This document shows positions 25,835 through 35,032 of a DNA stretch of 64,000 nucleotides, piece after piece. Where the stretch lies: positions 1,615,693-1,679,692 of the forward strand of contig NZ_JH651384.1 of the NCBI RefSeq assembly GCF_000260135.1, in the 5' to 3' direction. Origin of the DNA: Thiothrix nivea DSM 5205 (lineage in GTDB: Bacteria > Pseudomonadota > Gammaproteobacteria > Thiotrichales > Thiotrichaceae). The notes beneath the pieces are model-generated. The model worked only from the letters and a program-made list of their open reading frames with translations, was not told the DNA's origin and searched no databases. How positions within the stretch are numbered: the first letter of the stretch is position 1; each line of letters opens with the position of its first letter. The translations under genes were made by a program, and so were the position numbers.

Positions 25835-26105
25835 GGCGATTTAACGGCGCTTACGAACAAACCAGTGGATATGCCGACCAATGCGGTGCGGACGAGGCCC
25901 ACCTCATCATCTTTGACCGTCGGCCAGAAGTGGCATGGGATGACAAGATCTGGAAGCGGCAAGAAAGCTGGCAAGGGCGTAGTTTGGGTGTATGGGGAAT
26001 GTAACATCACAATGGAGCACCGGAAGCCAGCATGCCGAATTTTACAGGTTTATCAGGCTCTGCTACGCTATAAACCATTAATTTTTGGACGTCAGGCGGT
26101 AAGTT

Positions 26106-26582
26106 ATGAATTGGCAAGAGGTCTGCGCCAACACTGCATTGCAAAACCTACCCTACAAAATGGAACTGAATCGACAAGGACAGATTATCATGAGTCCAGC
26201 CAGCGTCCGTCATGTCATCTTTCAGGCCAGAATCATTGCGTTACTCAACAAACAGGCTGGCGATTGGTTAGTTGTTCCAGAATTTCCAATCGAAACACCC
26301 GATGGCGTCAAAGTCGCTGATGTTGGTTTGTTGACAATCGAGCAGGCCAGAACCATCAAAAATAATATAACATCGGCTTTTGCCCCAATCATTTGTGTAG
26401 AAGTGTTATCCCCCAGCAATACCCTAGCGGAGATGCACCATAAAAAAGCTCTGTATTTCGGGCTAGGCGCGGAAGAGTTCTGGCTCTGCGACCAAATGGG
26501 TAGTATGACGTTTTATGATGAGAGCGGGGAATTACTAGCCTCCAAAAAGGTACGGGATTTCCCTGTAAATGTTGATTTTTGA
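26106..26582 (+). CDS. Uma2-family endonuclease-fold protein
   Basis: 158 aa, full length. PD-(D/E)XK-like Uma2 core: MELNRQGQIIMSPAS, HVIFQARIIALLNKQAGDWL, EFPIETPDGVKVADVGLLT (Asp of the core), FAPIICVEVLSPSNTLAEMH (Glu) and a K-rich helix MHHKKALYFGLGAEEFWLCD. Function of the family is not established despite the nuclease-like fold. It follows the broken AAA gene and may be cotranscribed with the DUF29 gene 36 bp downstream. Confidence 0.85.
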   Translation: MNWQEVCANTALQNLPYKMELNRQGQIIMSPASVRHVIFQARIIALLNKQAGDWLVVPEFPIETPDGVKVADVGLLTIEQARTIKNNITSAFAPIICVEVLSPSNTLAEMHHKKALYFGLGAEEFWLCDQMGSMTFYDESGELLASKKVRDFPVNVDF

Positions 26583-26618
26583 TTGAGAGATAAAATACAA
26601 GGGGCGTATTGCATAAAT

Positions 26619-27059
26619 ATGAGTACCGCAACCTACGATCAGGATTTGTACACATGGGCACTGGAACAAGCCGCCTTGTTACGCGCCCGTAAATTCGACC
26701 AGATTGATCTGGAGCATATCATTGAGGAAATCGAGGACATGAGCAAATCTGAAAAACGCGCCTTGCAATCCTTTTTGGAAACCTTGCTCATGCACTTGCT
26801 GAAGTGGCAATACCAATCAGCCTATCAAGGCAATAGCTGGAAATTCACCATTATCGAACAACGCGAACGTATCATTGAACATCTACAGGATAATCCGGGG
26901 TTAAAAAGCAAATTACCTGATTTGATCATCAGAGCTTACAATTATGCTGTCAAAGGTGCAGTGCGTGAAACAGGTTTGCCTGTCATCCACTTCCCGGCAG
27001 ATTGCCCGTGGACTTTTGAAGAGTTCATGAATCCTGATTTCTGGCCTGAATCCTCATGA
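26619..27059 (+). CDS. DUF29 family protein
   Basis: 146 aa. Typical DUF29 text: YDQDLYTWALEQAALLRARK then DQIDLEHIIEEIEDM, SEKRALQSFLETLLMHLLKW, SWKFTIIEQRERI and a C-terminal PADCPWTFEEFMNPDFWPE. Mostly helical and soluble; function unknown. ATG 26619 is preferred over an upstream ATG at 26583 because the domain begins right after it. Its stop overlaps the beginning of the following pseudogene fragment. Confidence 0.85.
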   Translation: MSTATYDQDLYTWALEQAALLRARKFDQIDLEHIIEEIEDMSKSEKRALQSFLETLLMHLLKWQYQSAYQGNSWKFTIIEQRERIIEHLQDNPGLKSKLPDLIIRAYNYAVKGAVRETGLPVIHFPADCPWTFEEFMNPDFWPESS

Positions 27060-27419
27060 TCTTGGCCGAACAAACCAGCATCGTGCAACAACAAGCGTGG
27101 TACCTTACCCCGCAACGGCGTCTCGACATGCCCAAACTGCTAGCCACTTTCCAGCAGTTTTTCCGCGAAAACTCACAAAGCTGGATCGAACGTTTCGACT
27201 ACAAGGAGACCGGGCCGCAACTACTGCTGCAAGCCTTCCTGCAACGCATCATCAACGGCGGGGGGCGCCTCAACCGTGAGTACGGTTGAGGGAGAAAGCG
27301 CACTGACTTACTTATCGAGTGGCCTGTCGATGAAGCACAAGGCTTTTACGGCGAAGTCCAGCGTATCGAGCAGAAAACGGGCAAGGGCATACAGTCGGCG
27401 TATGGGGGATGTGACGGGG
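27057..27419 (+). pseudogene. Second, degraded 3' fragment of the AAA-like/PD-(D/E)XK family
   Basis: Paralogous to 22992-26004. EQTSIVQQQAWYLTPQRR and WIERFDYKETGPQLLLQAFL are nearly the same as the first gene; it then reads NREYG, a TGA at 27287-27289, and RKRTDLLIEWPVDEAQGF. The tail (IQSAYGGCDG) is a scrambled version of the family's C-terminal VWGM end after an internal deletion. The N-terminal ATPase part is absent. It shows where the first copy had a Gln codon (27229) instead of its TAA. Confidence 0.78.
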
Positions 27420-27734
27420 TAAGTACCACCTTGGGTAGCCAGATATGTAAAGTAGCCGTAACGCGACCCTGAATACAATAATTTTAAGCCCCATAATTCA
27501 TTGATAACATTTATGTGCTTCCCGTCACATCCAGACACTTGCCCATTACAATAGACTTGTCTTATTGAGCATTCATAAACACTTTCAGGCGAGCAGGTGA
27601 TGCTAGGGCATATTGGGCATCCCGATGAAACACATGGTTTCCGATCCATTCTCAAACAACCAAGCCCCATTGTCTTTATAGACAAAACCATCGCCTTCCT
27701 GAAAGCTGGTTTATCCGCATCTCTGACAGGAATA
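27420..27734. other. Upstream region of the WbpM-like gene
   Basis: No convincing gene. An upstream in-frame ATG at 27597 would add 46 residues of unlikely sequence to the dehydratase. A degenerate CRP-like palindrome TGTGCTTCCCGTCACA lies at 27514-27529, followed by TACAAT at 27547-27552. The spacing is 4 bp shorter than in the eight good sites, so it is only a candidate. Confidence 0.4.
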
Positions 27735-28513
27735 ATGGTTATGTTTTTTGGACAACAATTTGCGACTTCCCTGTTCACACTGCCCCGCTGGCAAAAACGC
27801 TTGCTCATGCTGGCCAGTGACCTTGTCCTGTTACCACTGGCAGTCTGGCTCAGTTTCTGCCTCCGCTTCGGAAGTTGGCATCCCCCCCTGAATGACGGCG
27901 TGTGGTTGATGCTGGCCTCCCCGCTACTGACACTTCCCATCATCATGGGAGCCGGCTTGTATCGGGCGGTTATCCGTTTTATTGGTAACCATACCCTGAC
28001 AACGGTTTTCTACAGCCTTACCCTATCCTCTGTCCTGCTGGCGGTTACAGCCGCCTTATTCGATTGGCAGGGCATCCCCCGTTCCATTTATCCTATCTAC
28101 TGGGGTGTTGCTTTTTTGCTGGTCGGTGGTAGCCGTTACCTGATGTTGCGCTACCATCAATCCCTCCGGCACAAGCCTGACCGCATCGGCGTGGCTATTT
28201 ATGGCGCTGGGCAATCAGGCACGCAACTGGCCATTGCCCTGGAAAATCTGCCGGAGTACCGGGTCGTCGCCTACCTCGACGATAACCCACGCCTGCATAA
28301 ATCCATCATCCACGGCGTCTCCGTCCACTCCCGGGAAACACTGCCAAAGTTGCTGGAAAAACACGACATCCAGCAGATTCTGCTGGCGATGCCATCCGCC
28401 ACCCAGGCACAACGTAGTGAAATTGTCCGCTACCTGGAACCCATGGATGTGCATGTCCGCACTATTCCTGGGCTGAATGAACTGGTTTCCGGCCAACATT
28501 CCATTGCTGAACT

Positions 28514-29769
28514 AGGGCAATCGCATTAAAAACATCTTGTTTTACAATGGTCTAAATTTTAATCTTGGTAGCCCCCAGTCTGCCGGTGACAATTTTTAGC
28601 AGATAATCTTCATCCCACCCGGCATTGAGGCGTTTGTTTTTCACACCGACCTTGATGGTTTTGTCAGTTTTAACCAGATTGAGGGCAATGTGGCGGACGA
28701 CAGCCATGTTGGCGTCGCTGTTGCCGGAACGCATCCGCTGGTCATCTTCGCGGAAAGCGTAATCCAGCACCCAGTGCAGGTTGTTTTCAATGCCCCAGTG
28801 TGCCCGCACGACCTGTCCCAGCCGCTCCGGGTTGGAGGCATCCATGCTGCTGATGAAGTAACGGGTTTCTTCAGTGGTCTTATCCTTGCATTCACGGATG
28901 GCAGTGACAGCGATAATGCTGGTCAGTTTTGTCCAATGGGGATGGTCTTTCTTCAACCAGCCAATGTTGGAGGTAGCCCGCACGATGCGGGTTTCAATCC
29001 GTCCATGCCCGCCGTCATAACGGGTATGGCCAATGGGTGGGCAGGTGTTGGCCGATTCAAAAAATAGCTTCACGTCCTGATGGAGCGTGCCCTGGTTGCC
29101 TTTCAGGCTGAGCAGGTAATCGGCTTGCTGGTCGATGATCTGCCTGGCAATGGCCGTTTGGCAACCCATCGCATCCAACGTCACTACCGCTCCTGTCATG
29201 TTCAGTTGCATCAATAGTTTAGGGATGGCAGTGATTTCGTTGGATTTATCATCCACCCGCTGTTGTCCCAGCACCAATTGATTCCGGGTCGCCCAGGCAC
29301 TGACCATGTAGATGGCCGCTTTGTCCGAAGCACTGTCCAGGCTGCGGCGCAGGCATTTGCCATCAATCGCGATGATTTCGCCATCACTGAGGTCGGACAG
29401 GTCAGCCACCCAGCGGCTGAAACATTCACTGAACTGCTGTGTGTCGATCAGGCCAAAAACCCGGCCAAAGGTATCGTGTGACGGGATGCCGTGTTGCAAC
29501 CCCAACACCTCCGTGAACCATTTTCGTTTGGATTTGCCGAACAGCTCAATGGAAGCCCAGTCATCCGCCCCGCAAATCACTGCGCACAGGGTAATGAAGA
29601 AGATGTCACTGAGTTTGTGCCGCTTACGGCGGTTCAGACGTGGGTCAGGGATGGAGGCAAAATGGTCAACAATAGCGGCGGTTGGGTGGAGTTTCATGGG
29701 CTACCAAAATACCCGCAGCTAACCCTCGGCACAGCAGTTTGTCAATAGCGTTTTAATGCGATTACCCTG
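28514..29769 (-). mobile_element. ISAs1-family element
   Basis: About 1256 bp. Inverted ends AGGGCAATCGCATTAAAAC on the left and AGGGTAATCGCATTAAAAC on the right (reverse complement). Flanked by a direct repeat ATTGCTGAACT (28503-28513 and 29770-29780). Carries a single intact transposase gene, so insertion into the dehydratase gene looks recent. Confidence 0.92.
28552..29697 (-). CDS. ISAs1-family transposase
   Basis: 381 aa, full length. DDE_Tnp_1-associated N-terminal domain (FASIPDPRLNRRKRHKLSDI, then LCAVICGADDWASIELFGKS) and catalytic core: IIAIDGKCLRRSLDS (first Asp), GAVVTLDAMGCQTAIARQI (second Asp) and RAHWGIENNLHWVLDYAFRE with the Glu. H-repeat relatives share this layout. No frameshift or internal stop. 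Confidence 0.94.
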   Translation of the reverse strand: MKLHPTAAIVDHFASIPDPRLNRRKRHKLSDIFFITLCAVICGADDWASIELFGKSKRKWFTEVLGLQHGIPSHDTFGRVFGLIDTQQFSECFSRWVADLSDLSDGEIIAIDGKCLRRSLDSASDKAAIYMVSAWATRNQLVLGQQRVDDKSNEITAIPKLLMQLNMTGAVVTLDAMGCQTAIARQIIDQQADYLLSLKGNQGTLHQDVKLFFESANTCPPIGHTRYDGGHGRIETRIVRATSNIGWLKKDHPHWTKLTSIIAVTAIRECKDKTTEETRYFISSMDASNPERLGQVVRAHWGIENNLHWVLDYAFREDDQRMRSGNSDANMAVVRHIALNLVKTDKTIKVGVKNKRLNAGWDEDYLLKIVTGRLGATKIKI

Positions 29770-30982
29770 ATTGCTGAACTGCGTGAGATTGACATTGATG
29801 ACCTGTTGGGTCGTTTGCCAGTACAACCTGACCCGGAATTGCTACATCACTGCATCACCCATAAGGCAGTCATGGTCACAGGCGCGGGGGGATCTATTGG
29901 ATCTGAACTTTGCCGACAGATCATCCGCCTGCAACCTACTTGCCTGGTACTGTTTGAGCTTTCAGAGTTCGCCCTCTACCAGATTGACCAGGAGCTATCC
30001 AACCTGACAGCCAGTGAAGGGCTGAATGTTCCCCTTATCCCTGTCCTGGGTTCTGTCCAGGACAGGGCAAGGGTCGAAGATGTATTGCGCACTTACCAGG
30101 TTGACACCTTGTACCATGCAGCAGCCTACAAGCATGTGCCCATGGTGGAGCACAACCCTGTGGAAGGTATCCGCAACAACGTGTTCGGAACCCTGCACAC
30201 TGCTCAAGCTGCCTCTGCTTGTGGCGTCAGCCATTTCATCCTCATTTCCACCGACAAGGCGGTACGCCCCACCAATGTCATGGGTGCCAGCAAGCGCATG
30301 GCGGAACTGGTACTGCAAGGGCTGGCGCAACTGCCGGGCAACACCACATTCGGCATGGTGCGGTTTGGTAATGTACTGGGGTCATCCGGCTCTGTCGTGC
30401 CCCTGTTCCGCAAACAAATTCAGGCTGGTGGTCCACTGACCGTCACCCACCCCGAGATTATCCGTTACTTCATGACCATTCCCGAGGCCGCCCAACTGGT
30501 TATTCAGGCGGGTGCCATGGCGGCTGGTGGGGAGGTTTTCCTGCTGGATATGGGAGAGCCTGTGCGTATCTTTGACCTGGCACAACGCATGATTCGCTTG
30601 TCAGGGCTGGAAGTAAGGGATGAATACACCCCGCACGGCGACATCCGCATTGAATTCTCGGGGTTGCGCCCGGGCGAAAAACTGTATGAAGAACTGTTGA
30701 TCGGCGAAGCACCCGAAACCACAGGACATAGCCGTATTTTCAAGGCTAGGGAAGACGCATTGGAGTGGAGAGAGCTGGAACGTATATTGGCGCAACTGCA
30801 AACTGCCTGCCGCCAGTATAACCTGCCAGTGATTTACCGCCTCCTCAAGCTGCATGTGCAAGGCTTCAAACACTCCGGAAATATGCCGGGCGTAGGTGGC
30901 AACCACCCAGCAGTATTTGATACACCTGCACAAACTCCCCAGACCCATATCAAATGCGTCGCATGACCGCATAACCCGAGGA

Positions 30983-31025
30983 TGTGATCACTATCACATC
31001 CCGGGAACCATTCATCGGGTATTCT
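30983..31025 (+). promoter_or_regulatory. CRP-type site C with class II promoter
   Basis: Perfect palindrome TGTGATCACTATCACA at 30983-30998 and -10 hexamer TATTCT at 31020-31025, 29.5 bp from the centre. Likely promoter of the phosphatase-Wza-Wzc operon starting at 31164, with a leader of about 130 nt. Confidence 0.8.
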
Positions 31026-31163
31026 TATCGCAGCAATTAAGGCCGGGTATAACTTGGCAAATGAATTTACAGAATTTTGGGCATCATTCTGTCAAAAGAT
31101 TGCTGTATACTAAATGCTCAAGAATATGCTTGCGGCTAACTTCTTTATTAACGGGCGATACAC

Positions 31164-31976
31164 ATGATTGATTTACATAGCCACATTCTTCCCGCGCTGT
31201 GTGACGGCTCACAAGACATTGAGACTTCATTGGCCATGGCCCGGATTGCCGTTGCTGATGGCATCACCCATATGGCTTGTACGCCGCATATATACCCAAA
31301 TGTTTATGAAAACACAGCAGCCGATATTCGACCGGCACTGGAATCCTTACAAGCGGTACTTAACCGGGAAGGCATCCCCTTGAGGCTCGTGATGGGCGCT
31401 GACGTGCATATGGTTCCCGAGGTCATCAGCGGATTGCGGCGGGGAACCATCCCCACCCTGCATGGCTCACGCTATTTTTTGCTGGAACCATCCCACCATG
31501 TGCCAGTCCCCAACTTTCTGGAGCAGGTGGAAAATTTTGTGAACGCCGGTTATGTCCCGCTTATCACCCATCCTGAACGTTTGCACTGGGTGCATGGGCA
31601 TTATGAAACCTTTCTGGAGGCCGCCAAGCTGGGGGCCTGGATTCAGATTACGGCTGGCGCCGTTACCGGGCATTTTGGCCGTTCCGCCAAAAACTGGTGT
31701 GAACGCTTCCTGGGTGACGGTTATGTGCATGTGATCGCCTCCGACGCACATGAAGCCCGCTCACGTATTCCCGTTCTCACAGATGGCGTGGAAGAGGCTA
31801 CCAGGATTCTGGGTGACGAAGATGAAGCCTGGCGTTTGGTGCGGGATCGCCCCCAAGCCATCCTGGACGACCTACCGCCGGAAGAAGTCTACGCCCCACC
31901 TGCGTTCCAGCTGGCTCGGACTGCCGCCCCCATCCCTGCGGCCAGAAAACCTTGGTTGCAACGCCTATTTGGTTAA
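31164..31976 (+). CDS. CpsB/YwqE-type tyrosine-protein phosphatase (PHP fold)
   Basis: 270 aa. Metal-ligand motifs in order: MIDLHSHILPALCDGSQD at the N terminus, MACTPHIYPNVYE, LLEPSHHVPVPNF, LITHPERLHWV and VIASDAHEARSR. This is the Mn-dependent PHP-type phosphotyrosine phosphatase that reverses BY-kinase autophosphorylation in capsule systems. It is first in an operon with Wza- and Wzc-type genes, so its target is very likely the kinase at 32732. The last ~25 residues are Pro/Ala-rich and not conserved. Confidence 0.9.
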   Translation: MIDLHSHILPALCDGSQDIETSLAMARIAVADGITHMACTPHIYPNVYENTAADIRPALESLQAVLNREGIPLRLVMGADVHMVPEVISGLRRGTIPTLHGSRYFLLEPSHHVPVPNFLEQVENFVNAGYVPLITHPERLHWVHGHYETFLEAAKLGAWIQITAGAVTGHFGRSAKNWCERFLGDGYVHVIASDAHEARSRIPVLTDGVEEATRILGDEDEAWRLVRDRPQAILDDLPPEEVYAPPAFQLARTAAPIPAARKPWLQRLFG

Positions 31977-31987
31977 ATGGATTAACA

Positions 31988-32719
31988 ATGATGCGAAACA
32001 ATATTCCCCGGTACGGCTCACTGGCGTTGGTTGTGTTGATGGCAACAGCGTGCAGCAGCAATTACATGCCCGAAGATAAAGCAGGTGTTAGTGCCGCCGC
32101 CATCAATGAGCAGGAGCTGTTTTCCAGCGTCAGTGAACTGGATTACTCTGCCAAATCCGAGGATTACCGGATTGGGGTTGCAGATTTGCTGAAAATTAGC
32201 GTATTCCGCGCCGACGAGTTTGAACAGGAAGCCCGGGTAGACAGTGATGGCAGCATTTCCTTACCCTTGTTGGGCAATGTCCGGGTGGAAGGCTTAACCC
32301 CTTCCCAGCTTGAACAGCAGCTTGCAAGCCTGTTGAAACAGAAATACCTGCAAAACCCGCAAGTGACCGTATTCGTCAAGGAATATAGCAGCCAGCAGAT
32401 TACACTGGATGGCGCTTTCAGGAAACCAGGCATTTACCCGGTAACAGCAGGGCAAGTCACTTTACTTCAAGCATTGGCTTTAGGTGGTGGTTTAGACACT
32501 ATCGCCGACCCGGGCAAAGTCGTGCTGTTCCGCAAAATTGGCAACCGGCCCAAAGCCTTCCGCTTGAACATCGACGCCATCCGCGATGGCCAGATGAAAA
32601 ACCCCTACTTGCGTAACAATGACATCATTGTCGCGCATCGTTCCAACAGCCGTTACTGGCTGAAGGAAGTTGCCTCCACCATCAGCAGCGCCAGAAGCAT
32701 TGCCATCCCCTTCTATTAA
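31988..32719 (+). CDS. Wza-type polysaccharide export lipoprotein (OPX family)
   Basis: About 243 aa from ATG 31988 (ATG 31991 also possible). A lipoprotein signal peptide ends in VLMATACSS, with the lipidated Cys near residue 22-23. The poly-export domain starts YRIGVADLLKISVF and includes RVDSDGSISLPLLGNVRVEG; one SLBB domain follows (ITLDGAFRKPGIYPVTAGQ). It is shorter than E. coli Wza and lacks the obvious C-terminal amphipathic outer-membrane helix, as in many short OPX proteins. It forms the periplasmic/outer-membrane channel part with the Wzc protein encoded 12 bp downstream. Confidence 0.88.
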   Translation: MMRNNIPRYGSLALVVLMATACSSNYMPEDKAGVSAAAINEQELFSSVSELDYSAKSEDYRIGVADLLKISVFRADEFEQEARVDSDGSISLPLLGNVRVEGLTPSQLEQQLASLLKQKYLQNPQVTVFVKEYSSQQITLDGAFRKPGIYPVTAGQVTLLQALALGGGLDTIADPGKVVLFRKIGNRPKAFRLNIDAIRDGQMKNPYLRNNDIIVAHRSNSRYWLKEVASTISSARSIAIPFY

Positions 32720-32731
32720 GCGAATCGTGTT

Positions 32732-35017
32732 ATGTCAAGTATGAACGCACCCTACCCTATTGCCCTCGCCCAGAAGCCTCACAAACTGGTTGTTCACGAG
32801 GAAGAAATGCATAGCATCATCAATCCAGAGACTCCGCGGGACAATGAGGATAATGACGATGAAATTGACCTGCGCCAACTATGGGCTGTTATAAGGCGCT
32901 ATCAGTGGACTATTCTTGGCATTGCACTGCTAATTTTTGCCGTGGTTAGCGTGGTAACCCTCATGATGACACCCACTTACCGCTCTACCGTCACACTTAA
33001 AATTGACATGGAAGACAGTGGCAAGGTACTGAATTATGATGTTCAGACGCAGCCATCGCGCCCCGTCAATGACAAGGACTTTTATCAGACCCAGTATGAG
33101 CTATTGCAAAGCCGTTCCTTGGCACGCAAGGTCATTGACCAACTCAACCTGTACCCCAATGATGAAGACAGCGAAAACAAGCTGGCCAAACCTTTTTTTG
33201 CTGACACGCTAGACCAGCTCCACGCTTTGTTAGCAGGCGAAGCAGCCGACATGCCAGACACAAATAAGTTAGGTGTCTATCCGGTGGAAGATAAATTTCT
33301 GGCAGGTTTGGCGGTTGAACCGATTAAAAACTCCAGCTTGGTCAAGGTCAGTTACACAGATAAAGATCCCGCCTTGGCACAGCAGATTGCCAACGAAATT
33401 GGTGCCCGATTCATCAGCCTGAACCTCGAACGGCGGGTAGACGCCACCTCATATGCCAAGGAATTTCTGGATGACCAGCTGGCTCAGGCTAAAAGCAAGC
33501 TGGAAGAATCTGAAGCCAAACTGGTCGATTACGCCAAAAAAGAGCAGATCATCAATACCGATGAGAAAAATAGCCTATCCTCCCAGCGGCTGGATGCACT
33601 TCATGCTGCCGTGACCGAAGCTGAAAAAGCCCGCATTATCGCCGAAGGCATTTATGAGCAGGCTCGCCAGGGGGACACCGCCCTGTTCTTGGCAAACAGC
33701 ACCAACATCCAGAACCTGGAAAACAGCCACACCAAACTGGATGCCGAATACCAGGAAAAACTGCAAATCTATAAACCAGATTACCCAGCAATGGTGGAAT
33801 TGCGCCAGCAAATGAACACCATCCAGGCACATATCAACCGGGAAATCAATTCAGCCCGCGAAGGCCTGAAAGCCAAATATCTCGCCTCCAAGCAGCAGGA
33901 AGATACCTTGCGCAAAAAGATGGAAGCACAGAAGGGTGACCTGCTGGACGTGCGCGACAAGAGTATCGGCTACAACACCCTGCAACGCGAAGTGGAAACC
34001 AACCGCAATTTGTACGAAGGCTTGTTGCAACGTATCAAGGAAGTTGGCGTAGCGGGTAATATCGATAAAAACAATATCACCATCATTGATGAAGCCATCC
34101 TGCCCTATAAACAGTTCAGCCCCAACGTCAAACTGAACCTGACACTGGGCGCTGTAGCTGGTCTGTTCATCGGCATGGTCATTGCCTTTATGCTGGAGTT
34201 CTTTGATGACCGGGTAAAAACCAAGGAATCCCTGGAAAACCTGTTGGGCTTGCCAGTATTGGGTATGGTGCCCAAAGCAAAATCCAAAGATGAAAAACAG
34301 GCTGCCTTGATGAGTAATATTGACCCTCGATCAGCCATTGGTGAGGCATTCCGCTCCTTGCGTACCAATTTGTTGTTTGCCACCCGTGAAGGTGCTCCCA
34401 AAGTATTGCATGTCACCAGCGCGGGGCCAGGAGAAGGTAAATCCAGTATCTGCGTGAACATGGCCACGACGTTCGCCCAATCTGGCAAGAAGATTCTGCT
34501 GGTGGACTGCGACCTGCGCAAACCATCGCTACACCAAAAACTCAAGCTTGACAACTCAGAGGGCATGAGCAACTTCCTGACTATGCAGGCAAGCGCCAAA
34601 CAGTTGATCCGCCCTACCCAGATACCGAATGTATTCATCATTACGGCAGGCCCGCTTTCCCCCAACCCGGCGGAATTGTTGCTCAGTGATCGTATGGGTG
34701 AACTGTTGAAACTGGTGCCAACCGAATATGACATGATCATCATTGACTCCCCACCAATCATGGGCTTGGCTGATGCCTTGATCCTTTCCAATTGGGGTAG
34801 TGCCACCCTGCTGGTAGCAACTTACGCGCAATCACGGAAAAAGCCTTTACTGGATGCTTATCAACGCTTGCGCCATGCCCGCTCACATGTCATTGGCTCA
34901 ATCCTGACCAAAGTGAAATCAGGTGGTGCTGGTTACGGCTACAGCTATGACTATGAATATCACTATACCTATGGTGGTGAAGATCCCAAAGGCAAAAAGC
35001 GCTTGGGGCGCGCTTAA
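32732..35017 (+). CDS. Wzc-type polysaccharide co-polymerase / BY tyrosine autokinase
   Basis: 761 aa. Wzz domain with a membrane helix at about 58-78 (LGIALLIFAVVSVVTLMM) and a long periplasmic coiled-coil region (KSKLEESEAKLVDYAKKEQ). A GNVR-type segment and second helix (GAVAGLFIGMVIAFMLEFF) lie near residue 475. The cytosolic kinase has Walker A TSAGPGEGKSSICVNMA, Walker A' KILLVDCDLRKP and Walker B DMIIIDSPPIMGLADAL. The C terminus carries a Tyr cluster (YGYSYDYEYHYTYGG) for autophosphorylation. It controls chain length and export together with Wza and is presumably dephosphorylated by the CpsB-type enzyme upstream. Confidence 0.93.
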   Translation: MSSMNAPYPIALAQKPHKLVVHEEEMHSIINPETPRDNEDNDDEIDLRQLWAVIRRYQWTILGIALLIFAVVSVVTLMMTPTYRSTVTLKIDMEDSGKVLNYDVQTQPSRPVNDKDFYQTQYELLQSRSLARKVIDQLNLYPNDEDSENKLAKPFFADTLDQLHALLAGEAADMPDTNKLGVYPVEDKFLAGLAVEPIKNSSLVKVSYTDKDPALAQQIANEIGARFISLNLERRVDATSYAKEFLDDQLAQAKSKLEESEAKLVDYAKKEQIINTDEKNSLSSQRLDALHAAVTEAEKARIIAEGIYEQARQGDTALFLANSTNIQNLENSHTKLDAEYQEKLQIYKPDYPAMVELRQQMNTIQAHINREINSAREGLKAKYLASKQQEDTLRKKMEAQKGDLLDVRDKSIGYNTLQREVETNRNLYEGLLQRIKEVGVAGNIDKNNITIIDEAILPYKQFSPNVKLNLTLGAVAGLFIGMVIAFMLEFFDDRVKTKESLENLLGLPVLGMVPKAKSKDEKQAALMSNIDPRSAIGEAFRSLRTNLLFATREGAPKVLHVTSAGPGEGKSSICVNMATTFAQSGKKILLVDCDLRKPSLHQKLKLDNSEGMSNFLTMQASAKQLIRPTQIPNVFIITAGPLSPNPAELLLSDRMGELLKLVPTEYDMIIIDSPPIMGLADALILSNWGSATLLVATYAQSRKKPLLDAYQRLRHARSHVIGSILTKVKSGGAGYGYSYDYEYHYTYGGEDPKGKKRLGRA

Positions 35018-35032
35018 AGGTAGTTGTTGGAA

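Larger units (their letters stand above)
23370..25854 (+). mobile_element. IS66-family element, copy 1
   Basis: 2485 bp with ends GTAAGCGC...GCGCTTAC and an 8-bp target duplication GAACAAAC (23362-23369 and 25855-25862). It carries tnpA, tnpB and tnpC in the usual order and strand. It interrupts the AAA-like gene near its 3' end. A second copy of the same length lies inverted at 40635-43119. Confidence 0.96.
20594..26004 (+). pseudogene. AAA-like ATPase / PD-(D/E)XK protein, broken by ISAzo13, a nonsense codon and IS66
   Basis: Three exon-like pieces: 20594-20787, 22101-23369 and 25863-26004. They rejoin in one frame (194 + 1269 + 142 nt = 535 codons). Piece 1 has FNTTGPVHPEDHY and Walker A PRQTGKTTTLLAMA. 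Piece 2 has Walker B-like PIVLMIDEVDALVGD, SVILCGVRDVRDYR and the winged-helix-like region. Its end, RTDLFIEWP then IVLELKIL, resembles a PD-(D/E)XK core. Piece 3 ends YADQCGADEAHLIIFDRRP and VWGM. An in-frame TAA at 23167-23169 replaces the CAA still present in a paralogous fragment at 27229. The family is common as an accessory gene, and its role is not established. Confidence 0.82.
27735..30966 (+). pseudogene. WbpM/CapD/PglF-like UDP-N-acetylhexosamine 4,6-dehydratase, interrupted by ISAs1
   Basis: Pieces 27735-28513 and 29781-30966 rejoin exactly (779 + 1186 nt = 655 codons), giving SIAELREIDIDDLLGR across the junction. The N-terminal part has four membrane helices, then a Rossmann nucleotide domain (AIYGAGQSGTQLAIALENL). 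The C-terminal catalytic SDR has MVTGAGGSIGSELCRQI, STDKAVRPTNVMGASKRMAE (Met in place of the usual Tyr of YxxxK, as in this family) and GLRPGEKLYEELL. The enzyme makes UDP-4-keto-6-deoxy-GlcNAc for bacillosamine- or legionaminate-type sugars. ATG 27735 with AGGA upstream was chosen over 27597. As sequenced it is split and probably inactive. Confidence 0.88.

Noticed and set aside
27514-27552. Ninth CRP-type promoter before the WbpM-like gene
   Set aside because: The left half-site is TGTGC and the nearest -10 (TACAAT) is 25.5 bp from the centre instead of 29.5. Not counted with the eight consistent sites.
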